DNA of 5,968 nucleotides from Chloroflexota bacterium (GTDB taxonomy: Bacteria; Chloroflexota; Anaerolineae; Aggregatilineales; Aggregatilineaceae). Position 1 is the stretch's first letter. The number at the start of each line of letters is the position of its first letter. A program made the position numbers and the translations under genes. The notes below the pieces were generated by a model. That model saw only the letters and a list, made by a program, of their open reading frames with translations, did not search any database and was not told the DNA's origin. Location of the stretch: contig JACRBK010000689.1 in assembly GCA_016234525.1 (NCBI GenBank), forward strand, positions 1 to 5,968. Direction: 5' to 3'. Positions 1-5,968 of the stretch are shown here, piece after piece.

Positions 1-936
1 CGACTCAATGTTGAGTTTGGGTTCCGGTTGGAAGGTCAGCGAGCGGCTGTCTTCCGACCAGGAGAACGCCCCCTTCACCGGTTCACCACCGTAGATCAGC
101 GAAAAAGCCGCTTCGGTGCTGGCGCGATCCATCGGCTGGCTGAATTCAATTGTGACAGGTCTTTCCAGCCGGACGCCTGATTCGCTCTGGTAAGGATAAA
201 CGTTCAGGATTTCGGGAGCCAGCGTTTTGAACTTCCAGCTTACGGTTTGATCTAGCGTCGCGCCCAACATATCTTTCAGCCCGGCGGGGACGCTGACGGT
301 ATAGGTTGTGCCGCCAGAAAGCGGTTTGGACGGGGTGAACATAAAGACTGAGGTATTCAGCCATTCACCTTTGCCATCGAGCGCCGGTTCGATCACTACC
401 GGCTGCGGCAGATCGGCTAACTGCTCAGTAGAGACGAGCGGAACCACCGGGCGGCTGAATGATACAGTGATCGTCGCGTCGGCGGAAACCCCTTCGGCAT
501 CCGCGGCGGGGATCACGGTGGTCACTTCCAGATAACCAATGGTTTGCACGAAGAATTTATACGGTTCGACCAGCGGCAGACCGTTGGCCGCTTTGGCCTC
601 GGTCCCGATGCTGATGTTATATCGGGTGGCGCGCTGCCAGCCTTCGGCGGGCGTGAAGGTGAGCGTTTTGCCGTCGGTCCAGGCGAACTGCCCGGTGATA
701 GCGGGGTCGCTCTGCCATGCGCTCTCGACGCTGGCGGCGTCCATCGCCTGGTCAAAGGTGACGGCTACCGGCTGATCGGTCAGCACTTCTTCGCCAGGGT
801 AGGGGATTATTTCAATCACCTGGGGCGGCAGTTGATCTTCGCCCTGTTGGGCTAACACACTGCCCGTCAAAGCCAGCAGGCTCGCACTGACCAACAGCGC
901 CAGCCCTCGCAAGAGAAAGACTTCTACATGGTTCAT
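1..936 (-). CDS. Secreted Ig-like (SbsA/Big_5) domain protein, N-terminal part, probably an alpha-2-macroglobulin family member (partial)
   Basis: The frame is open for 312 codons from ATG at 936 to the left edge with no stop, so the C-terminus is missing. Residues 1-30 look like a Sec signal peptide: hydrophobic LALLVSASLLALTG, then VLA-Q as the probable cleavage site. There is no lipobox cysteine, so a secreted rather than lipid-anchored product is likely. Three similar beta-rich units follow at about 36-132, 136-238 and 240-312+. Each opens with a 'PP/PE-x-V/I ... P' segment, has 'V/I-T-V/I-x-F-x-Q/R-P/A-M/V', and ends with 'TLTFTP', 'FMFTP' or 'LTFQP'. This is the SbsA-type Ig-like (Big_5) pattern. 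In Chloroflexota such arrays commonly precede the MG2 and A2M domains of alpha-2-macroglobulin-like proteins thought to trap proteases at the cell surface. That assignment is inference, because no MG or thioester region is in view. GGAGAGG at 944-950, seven bases upstream, supports this ATG. Confidence 0.85.
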   Translation of the reverse strand, partial: MNHVEVFLLRGLALLVSASLLALTGSVLAQQGEDQLPPQVIEIIPYPGEEVLTDQPVAVTFDQAMDAASVESAWQSDPAITGQFAWTDGKTLTFTPAEGWQRATRYNISIGTEAKAANGLPLVEPYKFFVQTIGYLEVTTVIPAADAEGVSADATITVSFSRPVVPLVSTEQLADLPQPVVIEPALDGKGEWLNTSVFMFTPSKPLSGGTTYTVSVPAGLKDMLGATLDQTVSWKFKTLAPEILNVYPYQSESGVRLERPVTIEFSQPMDRASTEAAFSLIYGGEPVKGAFSWSEDSRSLTFQPEPKLNIES

Positions 937-943
937 GCTTATG

Positions 944-950
944 CCTCTCC
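944..950 (-). promoter_or_regulatory. Ribosome binding site of the Ig-like protein gene
   Basis: On the minus strand GGAGAGG lies seven bases before the ATG at 936. It is a near-consensus Shine-Dalgarno at ideal spacing and fixes the start of a gene whose other end is outside the window. Confidence 0.7.
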
Positions 951-1005
951 AAATTGAATATCACTGTGTATGGTTAGGACGTGCGCCGGGTGAAGTTAGT
1001 TCCCG

Positions 1006-1011
1006 ATTATA
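1006..1011 (-). promoter_or_regulatory. Candidate -10 box facing the Ig-like protein gene
   Basis: A perfect TATAAT occurs on the minus strand, giving a predicted transcript start near base 999 and a leader of about 63 bases before the ATG at 936. The matching -35 is poor: at 17-base spacing the hexamer is TAGGCC, with three of six consensus bases. The site lies in the divergent gap shared with pncB. It is supported by position and the -10 match only. Confidence 0.4.
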
Positions 1012-1066
1012 GGATGAATTTAGAGTGGGGCCTATTTGGGTCTATGCCGAACCCTGGTGAATGGGG

Positions 1067-1072
1067 GATAAT
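1067..1072 (+). promoter_or_regulatory. Weak candidate -10 box for pncB
   Basis: GATAAT matches five of six bases of the -10 consensus and lies 36 bases before the GTG start of pncB. No good -35 is visible at 16 to 18 bases spacing, so this is only the best candidate in the gap. I see no recognisable operator for an NAD-related regulator. Confidence 0.2.
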
Positions 1073-1096
1073 CTGAATGAAATAAGGGTATGACCG

Positions 1097-1101
1097 AAGG
1101 A
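1097..1101 (+). promoter_or_regulatory. Ribosome binding site of pncB, deciding a GTG start
   Basis: AAGGA ends seven bases before the GTG at 1109. It supports GTG as the true start. The nearby ATG at 1090 is in a different frame and would not read into the enzyme. Confidence 0.65.
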
Positions 1102-1108
1102 CATCACT

Positions 1109-2662
1109 GTGAAACCATCTGAACAACGGATCGCCGAGGGCATCCTCTTCACTGACTTTTACCAATTGACCATGGCGCAGCTTTATTTTCGCGCCGGGCT
1201 GCACGAAAAACAGGTTCAATTTGACCATTTTTTCCGCGACTATCCTGACTATGGCGCACACAAAGCCGGGTACTGCATCAGCGCCGGGCTGGAATGGCTG
1301 GTGGATTGGATGCAAGAGGCGCACTTTGGGTCGGATGATGTGGAGTATCTGAGCCAACAAACGACCCGGACGGGGCAGCAGATGTTCGCCGATGATTTTC
1401 TCGACTGGCTCGCGCGCAACGGCACATTCGAGGGGATCACGCTGCACGCCATTCCTGAAGGGCGTGTGGTACATCCTAATGTCCCGTTATCGGTCGTGCA
1501 GGGGCCAATGATCCCTGCTCAGCTTCTCGAAACGGCGCTGCTCAACTATCTCAATTACCAGACTCTCATCGCCACCAAAGCGGCCCGAATGCATCACAGC
1601 GGGCGTGGGCGGCTGCTGTTAGAGTTCGGCTTGCGGCGCGGGCAAGACAAAGGGGCCAATGCTGGGGCACGGGCGGCGCTGATCGGTGGGGCGGACTACA
1701 CTTCGAATGTGGGGATCTCGCGGATACTGGGCTACCCGCCCAAAGGGACGCACGCCCACAGCATGGTTCAGGTGTATATGGCGCTTGGATTGGGTGAACT
1801 CGGTGCTTTCCGCGCTTATGCCGATCTTTACCCGGATGACTGCCTGCTGCTGGTGGATACGATCAACAGCCTGGAAAGCGGCATCCCGAACGCGATCATC
1901 GTGTTTGAAGAACTGCGCCGCAAGGGGCACGAACCCTTGGGCATCCGCCTGGATTCGGGCGACCTGGCTTATTTGAGCATCCAGGCGGCGAAGATGTTGG
2001 ATGCGGCGGGTTTTCCCAATACGACGATCACATTATCGAATAACCTGGACGAACTGGTGATCTGGCAGATTATCACGCAGATCAAAGATGAGGCCCCGCG
2101 CTGGGGAGTTGACCCCGATCATTTGATCAACCGGCTGGCGTTCGGTGCAGGAACTCGGTTGATTACTTCGTGGGGAGAACCGGCACTCGGCGGGGTCTAT
2201 AAATTGGTGGCGGTGTGCAATGAGGAACAGTGGGTTCCTGCGATCAAAGTCTCTGAATCCGCCGACAAAACCCCTAACCCCGGCCATAAAAACGCCTGGC
2301 GGTTGTATGATTTGCGCGGCAAAGCCACTGCCGATTTGCTCAGCAAGGAACACGAAGACCCACGCCAGATGGACCGGATCACGCTGCGCCACCCCTCCGA
2401 TCACAGCAAAAGCCGCATTCTGGAACGCGCCGAACTGTCGGAGATCGAGCCGCTGCTGGTGGAGATCATTCACGAGGGGCGGCTGGTGGTCGATCTGCCC
2501 TCTATTGAACAGATGCGCCAGCGCCGCGAAGCCGATATGGACCGGCTTGATCCGGGCGTGCGCCGCCTGGTCAACCCCCATATTTATCACGTTTCGCTGA
2601 CCGATGGGCTGTGGAAGCTCAAACAATCGCTGGTGGCGTCGGCGCTGGACCAGAGCCAGTAA
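1109..2662 (+). CDS. pncB: Nicotinate phosphoribosyltransferase
   Basis: A 517-residue cytoplasmic enzyme of the Preiss-Handler NAD salvage route. It joins nicotinate to PRPP, with ATP hydrolysis, to give nicotinate mononucleotide (EC 6.3.4.21). Family motifs are plain and in order: TDFYQLTM at 15-22 near the N-terminus; [13 protein letters not shown] at 170-182; GGADYTSN at 193-200; GTHAHS at 213-218, whose second histidine (H217) matches the histidine phosphorylated in this family; [16 protein letters not shown] at 247-262; GIRLDSGDL at 278-286, which helps form the phosphate/PRPP site; GAGTRLITS at 346-354; and GGVYKLV at 361-367. The length is somewhat above the usual 400-490, partly from a roughly 10-residue extra stretch around 323-345 and an extended C-terminus. 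All motif residues are present, so it should be active. Translation starts at GTG with AAGGA seven bases upstream. It is the only plus-strand gene, divergent from the Ig-like protein and convergent with the glycosyltransferase, so it is probably monocistronic. Confidence 0.95.
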   Translation: MKPSEQRIAEGILFTDFYQLTMAQLYFRAGLHEKQVQFDHFFRDYPDYGAHKAGYCISAGLEWLVDWMQEAHFGSDDVEYLSQQTTRTGQQMFADDFLDWLARNGTFEGITLHAIPEGRVVHPNVPLSVVQGPMIPAQLLETALLNYLNYQTLIATKAARMHHSGRGRLLLEFGLRRGQDKGANAGARAALIGGADYTSNVGISRILGYPPKGTHAHSMVQVYMALGLGELGAFRAYADLYPDDCLLLVDTINSLESGIPNAIIVFEELRRKGHEPLGIRLDSGDLAYLSIQAAKMLDAAGFPNTTITLSNNLDELVIWQIITQIKDEAPRWGVDPDHLINRLAFGAGTRLITSWGEPALGGVYKLVAVCNEEQWVPAIKVSESADKTPNPGHKNAWRLYDLRGKATADLLSKEHEDPRQMDRITLRHPSDHSKSRILERAELSEIEPLLVEIIHEGRLVVDLPSIEQMRQRREADMDRLDPGVRRLVNPHIYHVSLTDGLWKLKQSLVASALDQSQ

Positions 2663-2689
2663 AGAGATCGTCTCGCCTGACCTGTTTTC

Positions 2690-4219
2690 TTAGCGCCGTT
2701 TGACCACCTGATAAATCGTGCCGTCGGGAAAGACTTCAATGACAGAAGTTTCGACGATGGCCTCCAATTCATCAACCGTGAGAACCCGGCCTTTGTCGTC
2801 AAAAAACCAGACGATACAGGCCGGTAATGATTCCGGCCATTGACCTTTTAAGTCGGATAAATCAGGCGCAGCCTGGTTGGCACTCGTTGTTGATTCGGGT
2901 GGCAGCGTGTTTGCGGACGCAAGGGTGAGCAAGTTGATCACGTCGGGGCGGTTGCTGTAAAGGGTGCAGCGCTTATCGAGTTGACTCGCTGTCAGATAAT
3001 GGACCGTGGCGCTGGTTTTCCATGTTTCGCCTTCCAATCCTTCTTTCATATACTGTTGCAGATTCCTGCTCACAGCATAAATGGGGAAAACCAATCCCAG
3101 CGCGAACAGGCCCGCCAACAGTAACCGGCTGGCAGGCTGGTATTTTTCTTTGCCCCATAATGAGAGGCGATAAAACAGGATAAGCACGATCAGGCCCAGA
3201 GAAAGGTAGATAGGGGATAAAAACCGGTCATTTATTTGATCAAAACCCACTCTGGAAGCGGAAATAATGAGTGCCAGCAGGTACACCCCCATAAAAATGA
3301 GATGAGCCGCCCACAGTAAAAAATTGAAAGACCGATTCTCTTTGTTTTTGACAGCCCGCCAGATCAGGACGGCGACCACCCCTAAGAATAGACTTCCCCC
3401 CACTTCAAAGAAGAGCGGATCATAGGAGTTTAGCCGATCAGGTCGAAACCAGTCCAGGATGACAGCTCGGGTGAGACGTAGGTTCTCGCCTAACGAAAGA
3501 ATTGATTCTGGGCGTTCGCCGCTAAAGGAACCGGAATGATACCAGTTACGGATTAGCCAGAGCGCCAATGGGCCGCTGGCTCCTGCTCCGAATATCCCTG
3601 CTTGCAGCACGCGCTGTCTGAACGGGGCGGCGCTGCCGATCAGGATGACCAAACATCCGGTGAAGATGACGGTATAACCGATATAACGTGTCAGGATGGC
3701 TGACGCAGCCAACAGAATTGACAGGACCAGCCAACGCGGTTGAGGCTTTTTTGTATAATACACTACGCTGATGAAACAAAAAAAGGTGAGCAGGATAAAC
3801 AAAAGTTCCGTCCACGCCATAAACGCTACTTCGACCACTGGGATCGAAAATAGAATCCATAAGCCGCCTAAGATTCCGCTCAATAACGAACGGTCGGTTA
3901 GACGGTAAACGCACCAGGCGACCGACGAAATAAGCAGTCCCAACAAAAGGGCATTCAAGCCGCGCGCCAAATCGAGCGGATCGATCCCCGTGATGACCGT
4001 CATCGATCCGAGCAGGACGGGATAGAAGGGGGGCTGGTTGATCAGCGGGGAGCCGTCAATCACCGTTACGCCCCGTCCTTCTGAGAAATTTCGCGCGATC
4101 AAAATATATTTTATGGAGTCGTAGGACAAACCGATCCCATTATACGAAGTGGCTGCCCACCCAACAGTCACCCCGACCAGGGCGAATAGGACAAAACAAA
4201 AAACTGATCGATGACGCAT
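2690..4219 (-). CDS. GT-C fold membrane glycosyltransferase (GT39/PMT_2-like), putative
   Basis: A 509-residue polytopic membrane protein with roughly 10-11 hydrophobic segments and a soluble C-terminal part of about 115 residues. The expected role is transfer of a sugar from a polyprenyl-phosphate carrier to an acceptor outside the membrane; donor and acceptor are unknown. Residues are counted from the chosen start. TM1 spans about 5-25. The first external loop carries SYDSIKY at 32-38, whose aspartate (D34) sits where GT-C enzymes keep the catalytic acid. Then come NQPPFYPVLLG at 62-72, LTRYIGY at 176-182, LWLIRNW at 220-226 and NDRFLSP at 330-336, all typical of PMT_2-like proteins. The tail contains CTLYSNRPDVINLLT (418-432), a pattern common in this group. 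The frame opens at 4285, but ATG 4219 is preferred. It gives a basic MRHR n-region directly before TM1 and has GGGA six bases upstream, while the 4285 ATG lies inside an inverted repeat and upstream of the likely promoter. It ends 27 bases from the pncB stop, tail to tail. Confidence 0.85.
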   Translation of the reverse strand: MRHRSVFCFVLFALVGVTVGWAATSYNGIGLSYDSIKYILIARNFSEGRGVTVIDGSPLINQPPFYPVLLGSMTVITGIDPLDLARGLNALLLGLLISSVAWCVYRLTDRSLLSGILGGLWILFSIPVVEVAFMAWTELLFILLTFFCFISVVYYTKKPQPRWLVLSILLAASAILTRYIGYTVIFTGCLVILIGSAAPFRQRVLQAGIFGAGASGPLALWLIRNWYHSGSFSGERPESILSLGENLRLTRAVILDWFRPDRLNSYDPLFFEVGGSLFLGVVAVLIWRAVKNKENRSFNFLLWAAHLIFMGVYLLALIISASRVGFDQINDRFLSPIYLSLGLIVLILFYRLSLWGKEKYQPASRLLLAGLFALGLVFPIYAVSRNLQQYMKEGLEGETWKTSATVHYLTASQLDKRCTLYSNRPDVINLLTLASANTLPPESTTSANQAAPDLSDLKGQWPESLPACIVWFFDDKGRVLTVDELEAIVETSVIEVFPDGTIYQVVKRR

Positions 4220-4247
4220 AGAGATTCCCACTTGTGCCAGCAGCACT

Positions 4248-4275
4248 GTTATATACTCGCAGAATCCCCGCTCAG
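4248..4275 (-). promoter_or_regulatory. Candidate promoter of the membrane glycosyltransferase
   Basis: TATAAC (minus strand, 4248-4253) matches five of six -10 bases. CTGAGC (4270-4275) at 16-base spacing keeps only the central TGA of the -35. The predicted transcript start near 4241 leaves a leader of about 22 bases before ATG 4219. The -35 overlaps the left arm of the inverted repeat at 4264-4295, so a bound protein there could block it. The assignment is by eye. Confidence 0.35.
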
Positions 4276-4295
4276 GAACACCCATGAGCGGGGAT
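4264..4295. repeat. Perfect 10-bp inverted repeat with 12-base loop
   Basis: The arms are 4264-4273 (ATCCCCGCTC) and 4286-4295 (GAGCGGGGAT), exact reverse complements separated by 12 bases. The element lies between the zinc-ribbon stop and the glycosyltransferase start. It could be a stem-loop ending the zinc-ribbon transcript, although no run of U follows on the minus strand (next bases TCTGCG). It could also be an operator overlapping the glycosyltransferase -35. Sequence alone does not decide. Confidence 0.6.
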
Positions 4296-4358
4296 GAATG
4301 GACTCTAATACCGGCCTGAAATGCTCCACTAAGGGGAGCTGTACAACGGCAAACTAAC

Positions 4359-4383
4359 GCTGCGCTAAACCGCGCCGGGCAGC
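4359..4383 (-). terminator. Possible weak stem-loop just after the zinc-ribbon gene
   Basis: On the minus strand, starting two bases after the TAA, GCTGCCC can pair with GCGCAGC (seven positions, one mismatch) across an 11-base loop. It is followed by GTTAGTTTGCC, which is only mildly T-rich. The position suits a terminator, but the U-tract is weak. Confidence 0.25.
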
Positions 4384-4384
4384 T

Positions 4385-4639
4385 TTAGTAACGACCATCA
4401 TCGTCGTATTCGTCCTCGTCCTCGAAGTCTTCTTCTCCAGTGTCTCGATTAGCGTAATCCAATGTCGGGGGCCTTAAATCCACGATTTCGAGCATAGTAC
4501 AACATTCTGGACAGTCCACCAGGTCCCACACCTCAGCGGCATCCCGTAAATTGACCCAGGCGTTACAGGCCGGGCAGCGTGCGCGCAGCTTATTCTTCGG
4601 GCTGCGCCCTTCTGACTTCTGTAATTTGTCGTCGTTCAT
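4385..4639 (-). CDS. LysW-like zinc-ribbon protein with acidic tail, orphan
   Basis: An 84-residue soluble protein from ATG 4639. A basic N-terminus of about 20 residues leads into CPAC (C22, C25) and CPEC (C43, C46) 17 residues later, a four-cysteine zinc ribbon. The spacing, the 'AWVNLRDA...DLVDCPEC..MLEIVDLRPPTLDYA' pattern and the acidic tail resemble LysW/ArgW, the amino-group carrier of lysine and arginine synthesis in Thermus, archaea and many Chloroflexota. LysW ends in EDWGE and loads its amino acid on the last glutamate. This protein instead ends in DDDGRY, with 11 of its last 17 residues acidic, so it cannot use that chemistry as known. A fifth cysteine (C47) replaces the usual glycine after CPEC. 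No lysine or arginine genes are nearby. An in-frame GTG at 4651 would add four residues, but it forms part of GTGAG, a Shine-Dalgarno-like site seven bases before the ATG. Function unknown; metal binding or protein docking is inference. Confidence 0.8.
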   Translation of the reverse strand: MNDDKLQKSEGRSPKNKLRARCPACNAWVNLRDAAEVWDLVDCPECCTMLEIVDLRPPTLDYANRDTGEEDFEDEDEYDDDGRY

Positions 4640-4694
4640 TCGATGGCTCACAAGTGTCTCGCAGGCAAATAATCGCTTACCTCTTAACTCTTGT

Positions 4695-4723
4695 CATATA
4701 ACATGAATTGGGTAAGCTGTCAA
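4695..4723 (-). promoter_or_regulatory. Sigma-70 type promoter of the zinc-ribbon gene
   Basis: On the minus strand a perfect -35 TTGACA (4718-4723) and TATATG (4695-4700, four of six -10 bases) are separated by exactly 17 bases. The predicted start of transcription is near 4688, about 49 bases before ATG 4639. This is the best promoter in the window, and it indicates that the small gene is transcribed independently of the penicillin-binding protein gene upstream. Confidence 0.6.
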
Positions 4724-4822
4724 TTCGGAGAGAGGGGGGTACTAGGCCCTCGACACACTAACACCGTACCGGTAAATGATGCCGAGTAGGGTAGGCCGGC
4801 CCAACCATTAACTCTTGAGACG
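4724..4822. other. Intergenic stretch with two palindromes and a purine tract
   Basis: Between the penicillin-binding protein stop and the zinc-ribbon promoter lie a G/A tract (GGAGAGAGGGGGG, 4727-4739, plus strand), the 8-base palindrome TACCGGTA (4767-4774), and the imperfect 18-base palindrome 4789-4806 centred on GGCCGGCC, with seven of nine positions symmetric. No open frame and no clear terminator with a T-run was found. Confidence 0.4.
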
Positions 4823-5968
4823 TTATCCTGCCCCTACGGTAATGGTTATTCGCTCAGATTCAGCACTGTTGCCAGCGGCGTCATAGGCGATGGCCCAGAA
4901 GGTATATACCCCGGCATCGGTAATCTCCCAGCGGGTGGTATAGGGCCATTCTTCGCTGACGGTTAGTATTTCACCATCTTGGTAAAATTCAACATAGGCG
5001 ATCTGAACGTTATCTTCGGGTTCAGCTTGCAGCGCCACATAAACATCTTCGCCTACCTGATAAGCCGCGCCGGGCGTTGGCTCTGAGAGGCGAACTTGCG
5101 GCGGTAGGTTGTCCACTGTTACCGATACAGGGGCGGTTTCCAGACTGTTATCGGTGCGGACCATCGTCAGTCGTAATGTATAGACCGCGCCGTCGCTCAA
5201 GCCGGTGGTATCCCAGGTTCCTATGACGATATCGCGCCCAGACTCGGTGCTGGTTTCGCCCAGTTGCAACCAGACATCCGGCTGTGTGCCTGCACCATAA
5301 TCCAGCCGGTAAGACGCGAAGTTGGGGTCTGAAGCATTGCCGCGTATTTCCACCTGAGCACGCACTCGCGCCAACGGCTGCGGCGAGATGATCGCTACCG
5401 CGCTGAACGGCGATCCCGCGTCTACCGTATCGTATTCGGACGGGGGCAGGCGTTGGCCGGTTTCCTGTGCCCAGGCGCGTGTATCAGGCGGATAATCAAA
5501 ATACACCACGTTTTCTACGCAGCCCGGCGGCGAAGAGGCTGTCGCCAACCTCCCGGAGCAGGCGTTGATTGAATAGTTTTTCCAGAAGGTATCGGCTTGA
5601 ACGGGTTGGGTGTCGATGCCCAGGGTGGGGTCCACATAGAACAACTCACGCACCGGGGGACAATAACGAGTCGGCATCAGTCCGGAGGTCTGGCATACGA
5701 CCTGTTCCGTGATCGTTGCGGGGCGCAGCCATTCCTGCCGGGGCAGGGAATCACGGGTGTGAACATATTCCATGATCGCGTGCCAGATGGGAGCCGCGCC
5801 GCTCAGCCCGGTGACATCGTTCATCGGGTGATTGTTGTTGTTGCCCATCCACACCCCGGTAACGATCTGTGGGGTATAGCCTACCGACCAACTGTCGCGG
5901 TTGTCGTTGCTCGTCCCGGTCTTGACGGCTGCCGGGCGCGAAAGTTCCATCGCGCTGTCGCGTCCGAA
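4823..5968 (-). CDS. Class A penicillin-binding protein (transglycosylase/transpeptidase), C-terminal part with two Ig-like domains (partial)
   Basis: The frame is open from the right edge; 381 C-terminal residues are visible, so the true start is outside and the ATG at 5950 is internal. Counting from the edge, KTGTS at 16-20 is the third conserved motif of the serine transpeptidase fold, in the context 'RPAAVKTGTSNDNRDSWSVG', and GLSGAAPIWHAIM at 54-66 marks the end of the domain as in PBP1A/1C enzymes. The SXXK and SXN motifs and the glycosyltransferase domain must lie beyond the edge. The whole enzyme would polymerise and cross-link peptidoglycan outside the membrane. A linker at about 85-180 holds four cysteines (C92, C103, C137, C150) that could form disulfides. 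Two beta-sandwich Ig-like domains follow at about 186-286 and 289-378; the second ends 'AYDAAGNSAESERITITV', typical of bacterial Ig repeats. The protein ends shortly after that domain, at GAG. PBP1A versus PBP1C cannot be settled from this half. Confidence 0.93.
   Translation of the reverse strand, partial: FGRDSAMELSRPAAVKTGTSNDNRDSWSVGYTPQIVTGVWMGNNNNHPMNDVTGLSGAAPIWHAIMEYVHTRDSLPRQEWLRPATITEQVVCQTSGLMPTRYCPPVRELFYVDPTLGIDTQPVQADTFWKNYSINACSGRLATASSPPGCVENVVYFDYPPDTRAWAQETGQRLPPSEYDTVDAGSPFSAVAIISPQPLARVRAQVEIRGNASDPNFASYRLDYGAGTQPDVWLQLGETSTESGRDIVIGTWDTTGLSDGAVYTLRLTMVRTDNSLETAPVSVTVDNLPPQVRLSEPTPGAAYQVGEDVYVALQAEPEDNVQIAYVEFYQDGEILTVSEEWPYTTRWEITDAGVYTFWAIAYDAAGNSAESERITITVGAG

Noticed and set aside
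544..855. A 103-codon plus-strand frame, and others at 308-535 and 539-775
   Set aside because: These are antisense to the continuous 312-codon Ig-like frame on the minus strand, which has a signal peptide, repeats and a ribosome binding site.
2033..2626. A 197-codon open frame on the minus strand
   Set aside because: It lies wholly antisense to pncB, whose motifs are unmistakable. The frame shows no recognisable domain and is a by-product of GC-rich codon use. The same holds for 1007-1474 and 1619-1930 on this strand.
2663..2689. Stem GAGA-TCG-TCTC (2664-2674) followed by TTTTCTT as a terminator of pncB
   Set aside because: Only four base pairs, and the T-run starts about 10 bases past the stem. 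It is too weak to call, although the tail-to-tail position would suit a terminator.
3546..3914. A 122-codon minus-strand frame
   Set aside because: It is out of frame within the membrane glycosyltransferase, arginine/proline-rich, with no membrane or domain pattern of its own.
4390..4440. Apparent triplet repeat (GTC/CTC/TTC-rich on the plus strand)
   Set aside because: It is the coding sequence of the acidic Asp/Glu tail of the zinc-ribbon protein. The codons are mixed (GAC, GAT, GAG, GAA), so it is not a DNA-level tandem repeat.
5831..5848. Short (TTG)n run as a microsatellite
   Set aside because: It encodes four asparagines in the MGNNNNHPM segment of the PBP transpeptidase domain, where family members have a similar GNNDN-type stretch.

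Overview
The window reads as a piece of a Chloroflexota chromosome, probably from the Anaerolineae or a nearby class. This is inferred from gene style, not from a marker gene. The clues are a class A penicillin-binding protein with Ig-like domains at its C-terminus, a secreted protein that opens with serial SbsA-type Ig-like domains in the manner of Chloroflexota alpha-2-macroglobulins, a LysW-like zinc ribbon, and a long nicotinate phosphoribosyltransferase. Coding is dense, with intergenic gaps of about 27 to 172 bases. I see no rRNA, tRNA, CRISPR array, insertion sequence or phage gene.

Layout from left to right. Bases 1-936 (minus strand) hold the first 312 codons of a secreted Ig-like-domain protein that runs off the left edge. 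Bases 937-1108 are a divergent intergenic region with a perfect TATAAT box facing left. Bases 1109-2662 (plus strand) encode nicotinate phosphoribosyltransferase (pncB), the only plus-strand gene. After 27 bases it converges on a GT-C type membrane glycosyltransferase at 2690-4219 (minus). Bases 4220-4384 carry a perfect 10-bp inverted repeat and a candidate promoter. Bases 4385-4639 (minus) encode a small zinc-ribbon protein of the LysW type, preceded by a TTGACA-17-TATATG promoter. Bases 4823-5968 (minus) are the C-terminal part of a class A penicillin-binding protein that enters from the right edge.

Functionally the window mixes cell-envelope genes with NAD salvage. The envelope genes are the peptidoglycan synthase, the membrane glycosyltransferase and the exported Ig-like/alpha-2-macroglobulin-type protein. 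A PBP1C-alpha-2-macroglobulin pair is known in other bacteria (pbpC and yfhM in E. coli). Here the two candidate partners lie on the same strand but about 3.9 kb apart, with three other genes between them. The zinc ribbon is the least expected gene: it keeps the LysW cysteine pattern but lacks the C-terminal glutamate used for amino-acid carriage. I found no clearly new multi-gene system.
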